From assembly GCA_003996215.1 (NCBI GenBank), contig QJPP01000030.1:1426001-1490000 (forward strand): a DNA stretch of 64,000 nt, given 5' to 3'. The DNA comes from Jaltomata sinuosa (lineage: Eukaryota > Streptophyta > Magnoliopsida > Solanales > Solanaceae). Positions 13,004 through 25,649 of the stretch are shown in pieces (the stretch's first letter is position 1; the number at the start of each line of letters is the position of its first letter). The notes beneath the pieces were generated by a model. The model did no database searches, was not told where the DNA came from, and saw only the letters and a list, made by a program, of their open reading frames with translations. The position numbers and the translations under genes were made by a program.

Positions 13004-13231
13004 AGATGGCTCCTTATTTTGTCAATATTTATTATATGACTTCCGTTTTAGGTACATTAATTATTTCCAATAAGATTATCACTTTCAATTGTATATGTGC
13101 TAAATTATGTCTAGCAACCAATTTTCTAATAAGAAACTTTTCAAACTTAGCGAAGTAGATATGATATCCATTTGGTTTATACTCCTAATGGTTCATTTAG
13201 AAGAAAAAAACAAGAAGAAGATATCTCTTAT

Positions 13232-13366
13232 TATTGACAAGTGAGGCTTGCTCAAATGGTTGAGCACCTCTATCATCGTTCGATAGGTTGAAGGTTCGAG
13301 CTATGTTGACGGGTAAGTGGAAATACTATTAATATTCCTATAAAAAAAGGGTAAAAAATAAAATAA
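13232..13366 (+). mobile_element. SINE with 14-bp target-site duplication
   Basis: A tRNA-like head has box A TGCTCAAATGGTTGAG and box B AGGTTCGAGCT, followed by a short body and an A-rich tail (GGGTAAAAAATAAAATAA). The sequence AAGATATCTCTTAT occurs at 13218-13231 and exactly repeated at 13367-13380. This is a short SINE inserted by reverse transcription; the perfect duplication indicates a fairly young insertion. Confidence 0.85.
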
Positions 13367-14077
13367 AAGATATCTCTTATATGCAACCAAATTAAGAAGG
13401 GAACGGAGGACAACACAAGAAGGAAAAAGGAAAAAGGAAAAAGAGGAATTGAAATCGTTTTCTTTATTAGTTTAGTTTAAAAATTAAGAGAAAAGGAACC
13501 AATATTATGTATGGTGTAATCCAACTAAAAAATAAAATGACAAGCGGATGATCATAGTTTACTCCCAACTTGTACTTAAAATTTCGAAAAATATTTGTAC
13601 TGAAACTGAATAGATCCAAATATTAGTCCCTTACCTTTTGAGTTCTCAAAAAAGAGAGGGTGTTGAAGAAGCTAATTAATTAAAATTATAAATGGATGGA
13701 CAGCTCGCCGCTTCCCTTTTTAATTTTCTCCATACAAATTAACAAAGATTAAGCTCATGTGTATATATTCCATCTCTGCTTAATTAAGTATTAATCTGAG
13801 TATTAATAACAACAATTAAACTCAATAAAAGGGAATAACTTCAGCTGATCTACCATGCATGGCTCATTAATAGGTGCAGAGTCAAGATTATTTTTATTAA
13901 AAAGAGTCAAAATATAAAGAAATAAACACACGATAACACCAAAAGAATTTATCATATAGTATTATATACATAATTTTTTTTTACGCACTACAATTTTCCA
14001 ACAAACGAGTGTCCATTAGCACGTTATAAAGAGAGTAATTGTAGTATCAAGTAGCACCAAATTTGAAGTCCCATTTA

Positions 14078-14270
14078 TTACCAACATGGGCTGCGGTACA
14101 GTGGTGGGACTGCTCCGCTCTTAATCAGAGGTCTCAGGTTTGAGTCTTGGGTATGGAGAAAATCTTATTATGAGCGTCACCTTCAGAATGAGCCCTGCAA
14201 TGCGCAATCCAAATTAACCGGGGCTCCAATACGAGTATCGAACATCGAGCGGAAAACAGAAAAATATAAA
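14078..14270 (+). mobile_element. SINE (second family)
   Basis: The tRNA-like head has a box-A-like region (ACAGTGGTGGGACTGCTCC) and box B AGGTTTGAGTCTTGG, then a body with CGGGGCTCCAATACGAGTATCG and an A-rich end. TCCCATTTA flanks at 14069-14077 and 14271-14279, a likely target duplication. It resembles the TS class of Solanaceae SINEs. Confidence 0.75.
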
Positions 14271-15004
14271 TCCCATTTACCAATCAAGTTGAATGCAACT
14301 GTATATTTTACTAGTCAAGTTGTATTTGCAAGTGCATATTACATAATTTACATTTAGCAAGTTCTTGTCAGTTCAATTTCTTAATTAGTTCCATGCATGT
14401 TGTCCAACTTGACCAAATGAATTTGCTTAATATGGCCAATCTTTTTTACCAGACTATGACATAATAACTTCATGAAAGTTCTCCATTCATCATTATATAT
14501 TTCTAATATTAGTAACTTTATTCACCTACCAAGATGATAAAACTCCAGAAATCCAAGCACTTCAAAAGATGCTCTGTAATCAGTATAAGCAGCATTAGTA
14601 TATTTTAATTTTTTACCTCAACTTGCTTCTTGTTTATGCAATAATATAATAAAAATGGTGGGAAATATTATAGTTTGGAGAATAAGTTAAAGCAAAAGAC
14701 ATGTAGTAGTTTTTATTGTTTATTTGTTTGGTGTCAATATCCCTGTTAAGGATGAAGACCATGTAAGTGTCTCCACGTAGGAGGCATGAAATGCAATAAC
14801 TTTTTATATATATATATATATAATTTCAGTTTGTGCGTACCTCAATTATATGTTTCACCAGTTATAACGGTAATTCCGACTATCAAAATTTAGACAAACG
14901 GAAAAAAAAATTACCCAACATTTCTTTTTCTTAGATGAGAACTGATGATTTTCACCGCGCTATTAACAAGTACCCACACCTTTGGGTGTAGAAATGTAAT
15001 AATT

Positions 15005-15415
15005 TAACAACAACAACAACATACCCATTATTGTTCGACTAGTGAAGTCTGGAGAAAATGGTGTGTATGCAGATCTTATTCAAATTTTGTGTAGGTAAAG
15101 AGACTATTTCAGATAGACTTTGTCAAGTAAAGCATATCAAAGCAAATAAGAGAAGGGAATTAATACAATAATAAAACAATGCCTATGATGAAAATACCAT
15201 AGAAAAGAACAGTAGCACAAAGAAAGTAAGGTACTAATACAATCAAAAAATAAGATAATATGAGAGTACTAGTAAAAAATACTGATAAAGAAAATTATAC
15301 AACAATCGACTATCTACTAGTTTTTATCTTGATCTTCGACCTGTATACCTTCCTATCTAGAATCATGTCTTCGATAAACACATCTTCCCTATACTTCTTC
15401 GATCTAATAGTTCAA
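15005..15415 (+). repeat. Solanaceae CAACAACAAC-type dispersed repeat
   Basis: Begins CAACAACAACAACATACCC, continues through a GTCTGGAGAAAATGGTGTG block and an A-rich, AAG-rich stretch, and ends near ATACCTTCCTATCTAG and ATCATGTC. These landmarks recur in the same order in many nightshade loci that I recognise. The open frame at 15260-15550 lies in and just after it and is not a credible gene. Confidence 0.55.
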
Positions 15416-15420
15416 AGTTT

Positions 15421-17734
15421 TTTTTTTAAAATTGGGGAAAGTCTGCATACGAGATTTGGGAGAGCCAATATAAATGGAGTAGTGCCTCTTTGTGTCAGGC
15501 ATAAAATCATCATCAATTTGGGATTAAGGAAATTGCAACTTGCTAATTAAATTTTAGACGGGGTTAGTTAAGGGTTATTTAATAAACAACTAATCATTGT
15601 TTAGCCTTTAATTACACTTAGAAGCCAAATTAAACTAGAACGTGCATGTGTACCTACTCCATGGACACACTCCTAGTGATCTTTAGATCTGTCCTTTTTT
15701 TCTCCTTTCCCAATTCCTATCTTTTCAAAAGAGAGATTAATTAAAGCTTAATCAAACTTTGGGGGTAATTTTTACTAATTGGGAGATTAGTTTTTATACC
15801 AAATGTTGGTAAAATTTGCTTAATGTTAGTCAAACATGCATGAGATGAACAACTTTGATGCTCATCCTTAGGTAGACAAAATAAGTAGAGTCGATTCCAG
15901 AATTAGAACTATTAGGGTTCAACTTTTAAAGTTTTATTATTGAAGCTATTATATTCTAAAAATTATAAATTTATATTTACTTTTTATTATACTTTTAATG
16001 AATTTTTATACACAAATTTATACTCATTGAAGGTAGAGACTCTTGAAAGTATTGAGTTCAAATGAACTCTGATACTCCAAAACTAGGAATTGAAAGTCCA
16101 ATAAAATCATAAAAACTGCAATGCCAAAAAAAACACGTCAAAAAGTTGCATCGGTTCTTCAGAAATTGACCCAAAATATCATAAACCGCAAAATCTATTA
16201 TACCTCTAAATGTGAGTTTCATATTAAATATTTCTTTCACTAGTTTCCTTAAAGCTAACAACTAGAGTTTGCTGAATATTTTACGTAGAGAACAAAAATG
16301 CTCACTTTGACATATTTTAAAAGCAAAAATATATATTTAAGTGACCAATTTTAATCTACACTGAACATAAGAGATCAGTTTTATCATTTTTTCCCTATTT
16401 ATTTATTCTCCAATATCACTTTCAATCTCTTTAAATAGGAACACATTTCTTCTCATAGTATTTTTCTTTTCTGGTTTCAGGTTTAGCTATCCAGAATCTA
16501 GACTCCTAACTAGTAGTAGTTTGTATTTCCTTTGCTCACTTTTACTTGTCTATTTTGAGGGTAAAATAGAAAAAAATAATCTTTTCTTGATATATTAAAA
16601 ATGATAAGTAAACATGAAAAATCTATTTTTGAAATAATAAATAAGTAAAAATGAACCGAGGAAATATTTTATAAGTCATCAGTACAAGATAGTAAAATTA
16701 ATCAAGTCCATTAATTCACTGTCTAATATACCCAAAAACTAGTCCCATTATTAACTTACTAATCTATTTCTTTTCCCTTTTGTTTTCATTTGTACGTACC
16801 CCCTATCCTTAATTTGAAGATGACAGTACATATGTAGAAAGGTACAAAGGCATATATCTTGAAACTTGTTAAAATTGCATCTCTTACATAGTGAAACACT
16901 TTTGCACTTAATTCGATTCATCATGAAATACAATGAATACTGTCCCCAAATAGTTTATTCTATAATTTGTGGTCCTAGACAGTTATATAGCAATATTTAC
17001 TAGTACTATAGAGTATATGCTAATATGCTCTTCTGTGTCGATGCATGGAGTGAAGAGAAGATGCTGTAAATTGAAATTTGAACTAATACTACCTACACGT
17101 GCACTACTTATTCAATTTCCTACCTTTCAACTGCCAACCTAGCTACTCTCCTTAGATTCCTACTCCCTTTAATCCCCCCCTCTCCCCAGGAGTGTCTCAA
17201 TCATACAGGGGTAAAGTCAAATTTTAACGAAAGGCCTTAGCTTAAATTATTTTCATTTTTGTGTTAAGTAAGATTCTTGTAAAATTCTGCTTCGTTTTTC
17301 CTTTCCTCGAAAAGTTAAGTTCCTTAAAAAATTTCAGTAATTTTTTTTTAGTAGATGGGCCCCATAATCATGAGGCCCTAGGCAATCCCCCTCCCCCTCC
17401 CCCCCAAACCCAACCACCCCAAACTCAAGTTTTAATTTGTGTGAAAGTACGGAGTTTAAGAATTAAAATTAGGTTTTAAAAATTTCTGATCTAAAGTATT
17501 TTTGTGTGGTTATAAAATATCTCATTTAAAGTGTGTTCCGTATGGAGGAAAACATTTTTCAGAAAAGGTTCTTCAATTTCCCTTGTTAGGTTAATCAAAG
17601 TTTTTGAAAAATATTTTTTCTTAGGAAAGCAAATTCCTTAAAAATGAGAAAAATTATTTCCCTAATGGAAGTAGGGAAAACAAATTTGACAAATGATATT
17701 CCATATTGATTATGTCCTTCCCTACCCTCCATCG
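15421..17734. other. No gene recognised
   Basis: AT-rich DNA without a coding segment I recognise. It holds a decayed Stowaway-like piece near 16540-16660 and a C-rich run near 17388-17405. Only short frames are open, without codon-usage support or similarity I can name. Confidence 0.6.
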
Positions 17735-18105
17735 AGGCTCGAGTCTTCGACCCTGGCCGGACTCCCAATCATGATCCCAACCCCAACCCGGGACTCAAGA
17801 CCTGACCATGATTCCCGACCCCAATTTGAAACCCTGACTAGACCTCAACCTAGGACTTGACTCTCAAACATGACCCGACTCATGTCCCGATCGACCCCAC
17901 CCCTAACCTAGACCCGCAATCCAATCCCGACTTTTGACCCCTAACTGCGACTCTGACATGAAACTCATCACTGAGTTAGGGTCGTGTCCTGAGTTAGGAT
18001 CGGGTCGTGACTCTGGGTCGAGGTTAAGTTCGGCATCTGGTCCTGGGTCGTGCTTGAGTCGGTTGTCGATACATGGGTTCTAGTCCGCGTTAAAAGGTGG
18101 GGTTC
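17735..18105. repeat. Degenerate GACCC/GGGTC minisatellite with strand switch
   Basis: An array of imperfect units of roughly 10-14 bp built on CCCGAC / GACTC. Up to about 17955 the plus strand is C-rich (CCCAACCCCAACCCGGGACTC); from about 17970 the same motif appears in the opposite sense (GGGTCGTGTCCTGAGTTAGG). It is much richer in G+C than its surroundings. Confidence 0.7.
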
Positions 18106-19377
18106 AGTGTTATGGTATTTGCCCAAATTATACTTAATTAATGCTCGTGAGACAAAAGTGTAGAATGGGAAGATCGATGTAGGGTCTGATCACATATCGA
18201 TATAGAATTGAAGTTACTATAATCAAGAAATTAAGCTAGCAAAACAATAGTAGTAGTAGTGTAGATTAATTAGATTAAACGAGTTACTTTGGTCGGTAAT
18301 ATTCAAAGTCAGTTAAAACTTTGTCTTAAAAGTGTTATCAGATATTAGAACTAAAGATAATGTTATGAGACAGATCTTACTACTATTCACCGACTAAAAG
18401 CATTTATATTAATTAATTAATTAATGGTCATAGCCTTACAGGCTCAAATATCAATATCTGTGGCCTTGAAGAATTAGACAAATCATGATTGTACTATAAA
18501 ATAAAATAATTAAACAAGCATTTGCTGAGAAGATCACGTTATATCTTTCTTGGGGTGTCAAAGATTTTTATAGAACAAATTGATTTCTTCTTATAATACT
18601 AAGCTCTTTATTAAATTTATGAAATATGAAAAGGAAGAAACCAGCCCACTGTATTTGAAAGTAAATCAACAAGAGTTTAATTTATGTGCCCGATATATTA
18701 CTCTTTTTTTTAAAGGTATAATAACAGTAAGAGTTGAGTTAAAATTAAAACAAATAAAATTTATATAATTGATTTCAATTTATTTGAGACTGAAATATAG
18801 TTAATATTATTGGACCGATAGTGTACAGTTTTAATACCATCAAACTAACAAGTGATTGTTATATGTATTCTAGAACAATCTTAATTTAATAATATGAATT
18901 AAATATAGTTATAATAGATTAAAATAATAAAAATGAAATGGAATAAAAGAAAAGGGGCTCGTGACTTCGAGCTCAGTCCTTGCTGTCTATTGGATCAACT
19001 TCATGTGCTCCGAAAAGCTCGCTGAACATTACTATTAATATTCACTTAATTAGGGAGTAATTAAATAAATTATCCCACCATAGGTTTAATTGTTCTTTTT
19101 GTCCCTGTCTTTTCCCTTTTCCAATTTACATTTTTTTTACTCATCCTCCAATTACAATACACGGAGTAATTAACCTCGTAAAGCTTACAACACCTATGTT
19201 TTTTGTATTTATTAAGGTTTACGTCTTTACCAGATAAATATCGCTTTAGCTCATTCATGTTTATTAAAAAATTAATGAATAGTGTAGAATTTATAAACTT
19301 AAACCTGTTTAATAGAAATAAACTAATATGTCCCTCTTGAATATTATGTTGGAACAAAGATAGAAGTATCTTCCAAC
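18106..19377. other. No gene recognised
   Basis: AT-rich intergenic DNA between two minisatellite blocks. No domain or repeat family can be named apart from short simple runs (TTAATTAATTAATTAA near 18411). Confidence 0.6.
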
Positions 19378-19622
19378 GACTCGAATTGAGTCGGGCCCTG
19401 AGTCGGGGTTGAATCTTGCATCCTTGGTCGGGGTCGAGTGTCGGGACTCAAGTCAAAGACGAGAGTCAAGGTCAAATTTCGAGTCCTGAATTGGGGTCGA
19501 GTCCCGGGTCTTGAGTCTGGATCGGGTCTCAAGTCGAGTTCAGGTTTGGGTTGGAACTGGGATCCCGAGTTGGGGTCGGCTTCGGGTGTCGACACCCTGG
19601 TCCTGAGTCAGGGTCAAGTCCC
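19378..19622. repeat. Second GGGTC-type minisatellite block
   Basis: Same motif family as 17735-18105, here in the G-rich sense throughout (GGGTCGAGT, GAGTCGGG, GGGTCTTGAGTC). The Pro/Arg/Ser-rich frames open on both strands come from the repeat and are not genes. Confidence 0.7.
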
Positions 19623-20137
19623 TTTAGGTAAAAAGAGCTAACAGTTGCATTCTCTTAATTTCATACTTTATTAATTAGTTAAATTTAAAGTTTTTAGACT
19701 TTAGGAGATCAAAGTGGGTTTAGAACTATTTTACAAAATTCATATTTATCCATATTTGTCTGGGTGGATTATAATCCAATACATTTTAATTCAATTCATA
19801 TTTAATTCGCCCAAATCCGATCCAATCCATCCGAAGTAATTTCAAGTATAGAAACTAAAATTGGTAAAAGAAAAAAGATGTTTACTTGAAAGCTCTGTAA
19901 AGAATCAGAAAGATTCCGTTTGAATAATCCATGCAAATAATTAATCATTTAGCACAAATTAAAGTAGCTGAATATAATAATATGTATGAAAAAAGGACAG
20001 AAATTATTTTCATGGGTCCATGGAATCTCAATTCTGTTCAACCATTGGATGCTCTGCAACCATGTGTTCATGTAAAATCATGTCAACTACTTTTCTTAAT
20101 TTTGTAATTGTAAATCTCAGCTGAAAAATAGAAAAAT

Positions 20138-20139
<2 letters not shown>

Positions 20140-20174
<35 letters not shown>
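20140..20174. repeat. (AT)n microsatellite
   Basis: About 17 AT dinucleotides in intergenic DNA. Confidence 0.9.
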
Positions 20175-20179
<5 letters not shown>

Positions 20180-20494
20180 ACTATGAGTAGGAGTGTTTTT
20201 TTAAAACATATTATAGCAATAATTGTCTGCTTTATTTTTTCCGGTTTCACTTATTTATGGGCTAATTGTCTTTTAGATGACCTGATTAATACCGACGTGA
20301 TAAAATTCTTTAGGGGTCGTCGTTTTTTTTGAAGTTTAGTTATTTTGGTATTATTTTCTTTGACTGTTTGATTTGTTATATTAAAATAACATACATTCTT
20401 GATACCAAAAGGAAAATACATTCTAAGAAAAAATTACTATTTGTTTACAAAAATATCCTTCACCTTATTAATTAGTACAAGAAGGGTTTGTTCA

Positions 20495-20593
20495 GCCCTT
20501 CATTTGAGGTTGTTCCTATGTGTTGAGCTTTCACATGATCTTATAAGATTGTGTGAAAGCTCAACGCAATAGGAGCAACATCAAATGAAGGGC
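20495..20593. repeat. 99-bp foldback (near-perfect hairpin)
   Basis: The left arm runs from GCCCTTCATTTGAGGTTG through GTTGAGCTTTCACA; the right arm from TGTGAAAGCTCAAC through CAACATCAAATGAAGGGC. The arms pair over about 45 bp with a few mismatches and one bulge, and meet in the near-palindrome GATCTTATAAGATT. It could be a miRNA-type precursor or a small foldback transposon. I recognise no known plant miRNA in either arm. Confidence 0.7.
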
Positions 20594-22487
20594 ATATGTA
20601 TATGTTTGTCCAGCATACCAAACGTTCTCAGTGTACAAAAAGTTAATTACACTGGGAAGGAAACTAATAATCAAGCCTAGCCTAGGGAAATTGTAATTAA
20701 TTAGCTAACACGTAGACCATGTTAATATGGCAAGTTGCCAACTTAGACTTCATCATGAATCTGTACTGCATTAAAAGAGATTCCAGGTAGGCTACAATAT
20801 ATATCAAGACAATAAAAACACGTCTATATAATCTATTTAATTAAGACATGAAAACCTTATTTCACAAGATTCCTTTAGTCTTGATCAGTTGATTTAAAAT
20901 CAGTTGTTCCAATGATTAGAAGCAAGGGCTTTATCTCTTTAACACCAATGAAAATTTCTTAGGTCTCCTAAAACTGTGACCATAAACTAGTGGTCCCTTC
21001 AAAAATCTCCCAAAAATTTAAATTTGTATTGTATAGGTTAATTAAACTCTGCTAATCCTAAGTTACAATGTAGCCTAGCAAAACAAGAAACGTACATGTA
21101 GAATCAAATTAGTGTGAGTACACTTGAACTAATTTAATTAGACAATCAATGTCATCAAGGTGACAAGAACAAGTGTACTAGTTATTAGTTAATATACTAC
21201 TAGTAATATACATTTGTTTGTTATTACTAGTTATAAATTTCCTATATAAAAGTATAGTGTTTGTCAAAAATAATATTGAATGGTTGAGCACCTAGAAACG
21301 TCTAAATATAGGTCCGCCAGTTAATTATGAATCAACATGCATGATTATTCTAATAAAACATTAATACTAGTTCGAACTTCGATAGATCAGCTATATATAT
21401 AATAAAGACAATATGACTACAGTTGCCAAAACAATTGAAAAATGCAAGAAAATATTCAAAGAGGATACTAATTAATTATGGCCATATCAGAATCTGGAAA
21501 GTGCATTTGGTCAGTTTATAGGAAAAAAGAGCTAGCTTTAATTTGAACTGATAGTAAACTTGATCTGTCAATTAGATAATAAACTGATACTGAAGATATA
21601 TTCAGATATTTATGGATTCATCTAGCCTCATGAGTGACCTCACCATGCCAATATAAAAAAAACATGTAAAAACAACCGTAAGATAAACAAACAAACAAAA
21701 AAAACCCTGTTAATAAGGTCGGTGATGTGTAACGCTTATTTTTGCCTTCTTGGGGTTCTACGTGTCACCTCATGTGTACTTTCCATTTGAGGAAATTAGG
21801 AAAAAGAACATGTTTGCATGATATATAAATCTTGACCAGTCAAACCCCTCTCTTATGATTAAGTGCCATAAAATTCAAGGCATATAAATGAGTTAAGAAC
21901 CTCGTTAAAATGAAGGATAAATATGGAAAAAAAAAGTTTTAATAATTCTCTTAAATTTTGAATAATTCACTTATTTTGAACTGTAAAAGAAATCTTATCA
22001 ATTCACTTAATATGGATTAGAGGGAGTATGCATACACTAATTATTTCACCCTTCTCGCACAGTACTATTACGTTATCGATCACCCAAAAATACTATTTAT
22101 AAATCTTGCAAAATGGTCCTTGCTAATTCACGCGAAATTTCATGTGTCCTTACTCGGTTCAAAGCACATGTAGCATTCAAACCGAATAATTAGATCAAGT
22201 TACGTCAATACGCTTCACATATTATGAATATAAGACATTGTACTTCTAAATTATCTTTATTCGTAGGATTAATTTGGAAAAAAACAGTAAGATATGCAAA
22301 ACATACAGAGATGCATGTCATGCTTTTATTCAATCGATTGATATGAATATGAGGTGTAATATTAATGAGTAATTTAGTTTTTTTTTTCTTGGAAAAGACA
22401 TACCATATGTCATGAAGATATTTAAATTTCCACTTCTAGCTGAGAGGAGAGAGCTAGTAATGATATCATGAATTAGCTTCATACTTA
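20594..22487. other. No gene recognised
   Basis: AT-rich DNA without recognisable coding or structural-RNA content. It ends at a Stowaway-like MITE. Confidence 0.55.
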
Positions 22488-22731
22488 CTCCGTTCCTTTT
22501 TAGTTGTTATGTTTAGAGTCAATTTGATTAATTTTTAAAAGTAAATTAAATTAATTTGATATTTTAAATCAAAATTTAGTTATTCAAAAACTATGCGATC
22601 GGAAAGTACTATAAAATGTAATTTTTCTCATATCAATATGATAAAAAACTATGTTTTAAAATATTGGTCAGAGTTCATATCGTTTGATTCCTAGAAAAGA
22701 AACTATGACAACTAAAAAGAAACGGACGGAG
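22488..22731. mobile_element. Stowaway-like MITE, well preserved
   Basis: Left end CTCCGTTCCTTTTTAGTTG and right end CAACTAAAAAGAAACGGA then CGGAG form long terminal inverted repeats. TA flanks at 22486-22487 and 22732-22733. It is 244 bp and non-coding, and lies about 490 bp upstream of the PRE gene start, so it may sit in that promoter. Confidence 0.8.
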
Positions 22732-23222
22732 TATATTTCTAAAATACTCACTATAGCAGTACGTAAACGTAATAAAATAACATGGTATTACGTGTAGTCC
22801 CTGACACACTCACACATTAAGAGAGAACACATGCATAGAAATTGCTAACTTTCTTAGTTCAACCACAAAAAAAAAAATTAAAAAAAATATAAAAAAAATA
22901 AATAAGAAGGATCATAGCACATAGAAAGGCAAATTAAATCTATAGAAATTTTATAACTTGATTTTTCTCTCTCCCAAAACCCTATTTAAAGACAATCTAA
23001 GCACACTCCTTTCTTCCATGCAATTGTCTTCACCACCACTACTTGTGTTTTTGTGCACTTAATATTACTTTTCTCTCTTTTATCTTTCTTCAAAGCACCA
23101 CTTTAAATTTCACACTCTCCACAACACACTAGTGCTTAATTCCTCAATTATATATAATTTTGTCTCTAATTAGTTCTTTTACAAAAAAACATATAGAGTA
23201 ATTAATTAAAAGTATTTGAAAG

Positions 23223-24377
23223 ATGTCTAGCAGAAGGTCAAGATCATCAAGACATTCAGGAGGATCAAGGATAAGTGAGGACCAAATCAATGATCTTGTT
23301 TCCAAGTTGCAACAGCTTCTTCCTGAGCTCAGGAATAGGTCATCTGACAAGGTAATTTCATTTCTTGAATCTCCAAAAGGGCAATCGATGATACAAAATT
23401 TTCATTAAGAAGATTCAAGAAAATTATGATAAAAGTGGAAGTAATCTGGAATTTGAACACGAGACTTGAACCCTTTAGAGACATTTAATATTAATGTGTA
23501 TACATGTATTTCCATCATATATATACATAGATGATACATACATATATATATATAGAATGATATTTTACTATGAAGAGGATTTTATTGAACCCCTGGTAAC
23601 AATGTAGGTAGAAACTTATCCGAATCGGATATTTACATCAAATCATACCAACTTATAAGTTCGCCCGATCCCACCTTCTCCCTACTCCTTTTTTTTTTTG
23701 GTTTTTTTTAAGGTAAAGGTATACAGTGTGAGAAGAACCCTAAAATGTGTGGAAGCATCTTCCTGTAAATATTATTCTAGCCAAAAAAGAAGTAAAAATA
23801 CTTTAAAAATACTATTTGAACAGATCGTATTTGTAATAAGTAATCTCAATTTCTTGTTAATTATTTCCTCTTAAAATTAGTAAAAATACACTAAAAAATC
23901 ATCCTTAGATTTTATTGGTCTTAGTTAAGTTCTTGGTGTTTGGACCTTGGAACCCAAACACTAATATAGTTTAACAAAAATTCCTACATAGGATTCTTTT
24001 TATTTTGTCCCTTGATTTGTGAACTTACTAAATAATTTAATTGTCTGATCTGAGTAATATATTTATTTGCTTAAAACATATTATTTCAATCTGGATTAAT
24101 TAACTTATATATTAACATGATGACTTTTGGGCAAGGATGACACGTACAAATCGAGAAACGTTCCATTTTTTTTTATTAATCTGAATTATAACTCATACTA
24201 AATTTATTTGTGTTTCATTTGGAGCAGGTTTCAGCAGCAAGGGTGTTGCAAGATACATGCAATTACATAAGAAGTTTGCATAGAGAAGTTGATGATCTGA
24301 GTGACAGATTATCAGAACTATTGGAATCATCAGACACTACCCAAGCAGCTCTAATTAGAAGCCTACTTATGCAATAG
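23223..24377 (+). CDS. PRE: PRE-type atypical HLH protein (no basic region)
   Basis: Join 23223-23351 and 24228-24377, 92 residues, the usual PRE family length. It starts MSSRRSRSSRHSGGSRISED. The HLH segment at about residues 18-65 has helix I (INDLVSKLQQLLPEL), a loop with RSSDK and helix II (VSAARVLQDTCNYIRSL), followed by HREVDDLSDRLSELLE and the end ALIRSLLMQ. The basic DNA-binding region is absent. Known role of the PRE (PACLOBUTRAZOL RESISTANCE) group: nuclear HLH proteins that sequester inhibitory bHLH partners such as IBH1/HFR1-type and so promote gibberellin-, brassinosteroid- and light-regulated cell elongation. The 876-bp intron has GTAATT and TTTGGAGCAG borders and falls between Lys43 and Val44 in phase 0, as in the family. 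An intron-retained message would stop after 61 codons. Upstream 23000-23222 is pyrimidine-rich leader-like DNA. I cannot say which PRE paralogue this is. Confidence 0.93.
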
Positions 24378-25649
24378 TCTCTCATGTTGTATCTTTTTTT
24401 TGTTTGTTTGTTTTAATTTCTTTTCCTACTTGCTTCACCAGTTACTATTTTGTTTTTTTTGGGCTTCCTTTAATTAATTAGACTTTCCATTTAAATATTG
24501 ACTACTAGAAAAGAGAGTTTTCATGATGTTTCTGATTTGAACTTACCTTTAATTTAAAGCTTTTCGGGGTCTAGCTAGGCTCTCCGTGATGTTTATTTTA
24601 ATAGAAAAGGGTTAAAAATACCTTTAAATTAGAAGAAATTGAACAAAAATGCTTTCCGTTAATAGTTTGATCAAAAATACTCTTACCGTCAATAGTTTGA
24701 TCTTTTTCCGTTATTTCAATTCTATCTTTAGATAATATATTGTGCAGTCGTTTAGCAGCATTCGTCATCTGAATATTGGATCAGTAACGAGAAAAATGTC
24801 CCCACACAAGGAAGTACAAGAAAATGTTTGCTTAGCGTACTCCCTAGCTAGCTTCGTCCTTGTTTACTTGTTCATATTTGATTTGATATTCCTTAAGAAA
24901 CAATAAATAAAATGTTAATTTTACTACATCACCCTAATTATTACTAAGTCATCTAAATATTGAAAAATAACAAGTACTTAATAATAAGGGCAAAATAGAT
25001 AATTAAATAATAAATTATCTCTTGAACATCTCTTTTTAGTATAATTGACAAATAAAAATGGACGGAGAAAGTATATAAGATTGTTTGTAATAAAAAGAGA
25101 GTAAATAGCGGGAGCATTTTCATATTCAGTGCTCTGAAAGAGATAATGTTAACGATCTCTGACCATGCTCATGTTTAGGTAAAAAATTTGAGGGGTATCC
25201 TATTTAGTTGTTCCCATTTAATTTATATCTATTTTTTTAAAAATATTTTGCTACCCGACAAAATTGTCCGTTTCTTTTCTGCTGCTTCTTTTTTTCTTCT
25301 TCCTAGTAGTTGTACGATAGTATTTTTGAATTTACATCGATTGAAATATAATATTTTTAAAAATTTTAAATATAAAAAGTAAGTTTAAATTAAATGGATT
25401 TTGAAAGCAATGACAAATTATCATTATTGTAAAATGAGTTAGATTTGTTATTTTTTGACAAATTATATTTATGATATATGTAATTTATGTTTCAAATTTG
25501 AGCTTATTTCAAGTAGATTTAGTGTTGAATCGTCTCATACATGAGAGTTGCAACAAGTGACCACCAGCTCTCAACAAGATTCCTCCAAAAAAAAAAAGAG
25601 AAAAGAGTACTCTAAGAATCACAAATGCATATTTTTATTGAGTGACCTA
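24378..25649. other. 3' flank of PRE gene; no further gene recognised
   Basis: T-rich 3' flank, then AT-rich DNA. 24840-25075 resembles a decayed Stowaway-like element (CTAGCTTCGTCCTTGTTTACTTGT versus ACAAATAAAAATGGACGGAG). No coding segment recognised before the RBOH relic. Confidence 0.5.

Noticed and set aside
12889..13158. Open frame of 89 codons on plus
   Set aside because: It runs across the antisense of the tRNA-Pro gene and has no protein-family signature.
15260..15550. 96-codon frame on plus
   Set aside because: It overlaps the end of a dispersed repeat and the adjacent T-rich DNA, with no recognisable domain.
19344..19641. Overlapping frames on both strands rich in Pro, Arg, Ser and Gly
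   Set aside because: They are a by-product of the GGGTC minisatellite.
20495..20593. Calling the foldback a named miRNA gene
   Set aside because: I recognise no known miRNA in either arm, and without small-RNA data a transposon origin is equally possible.
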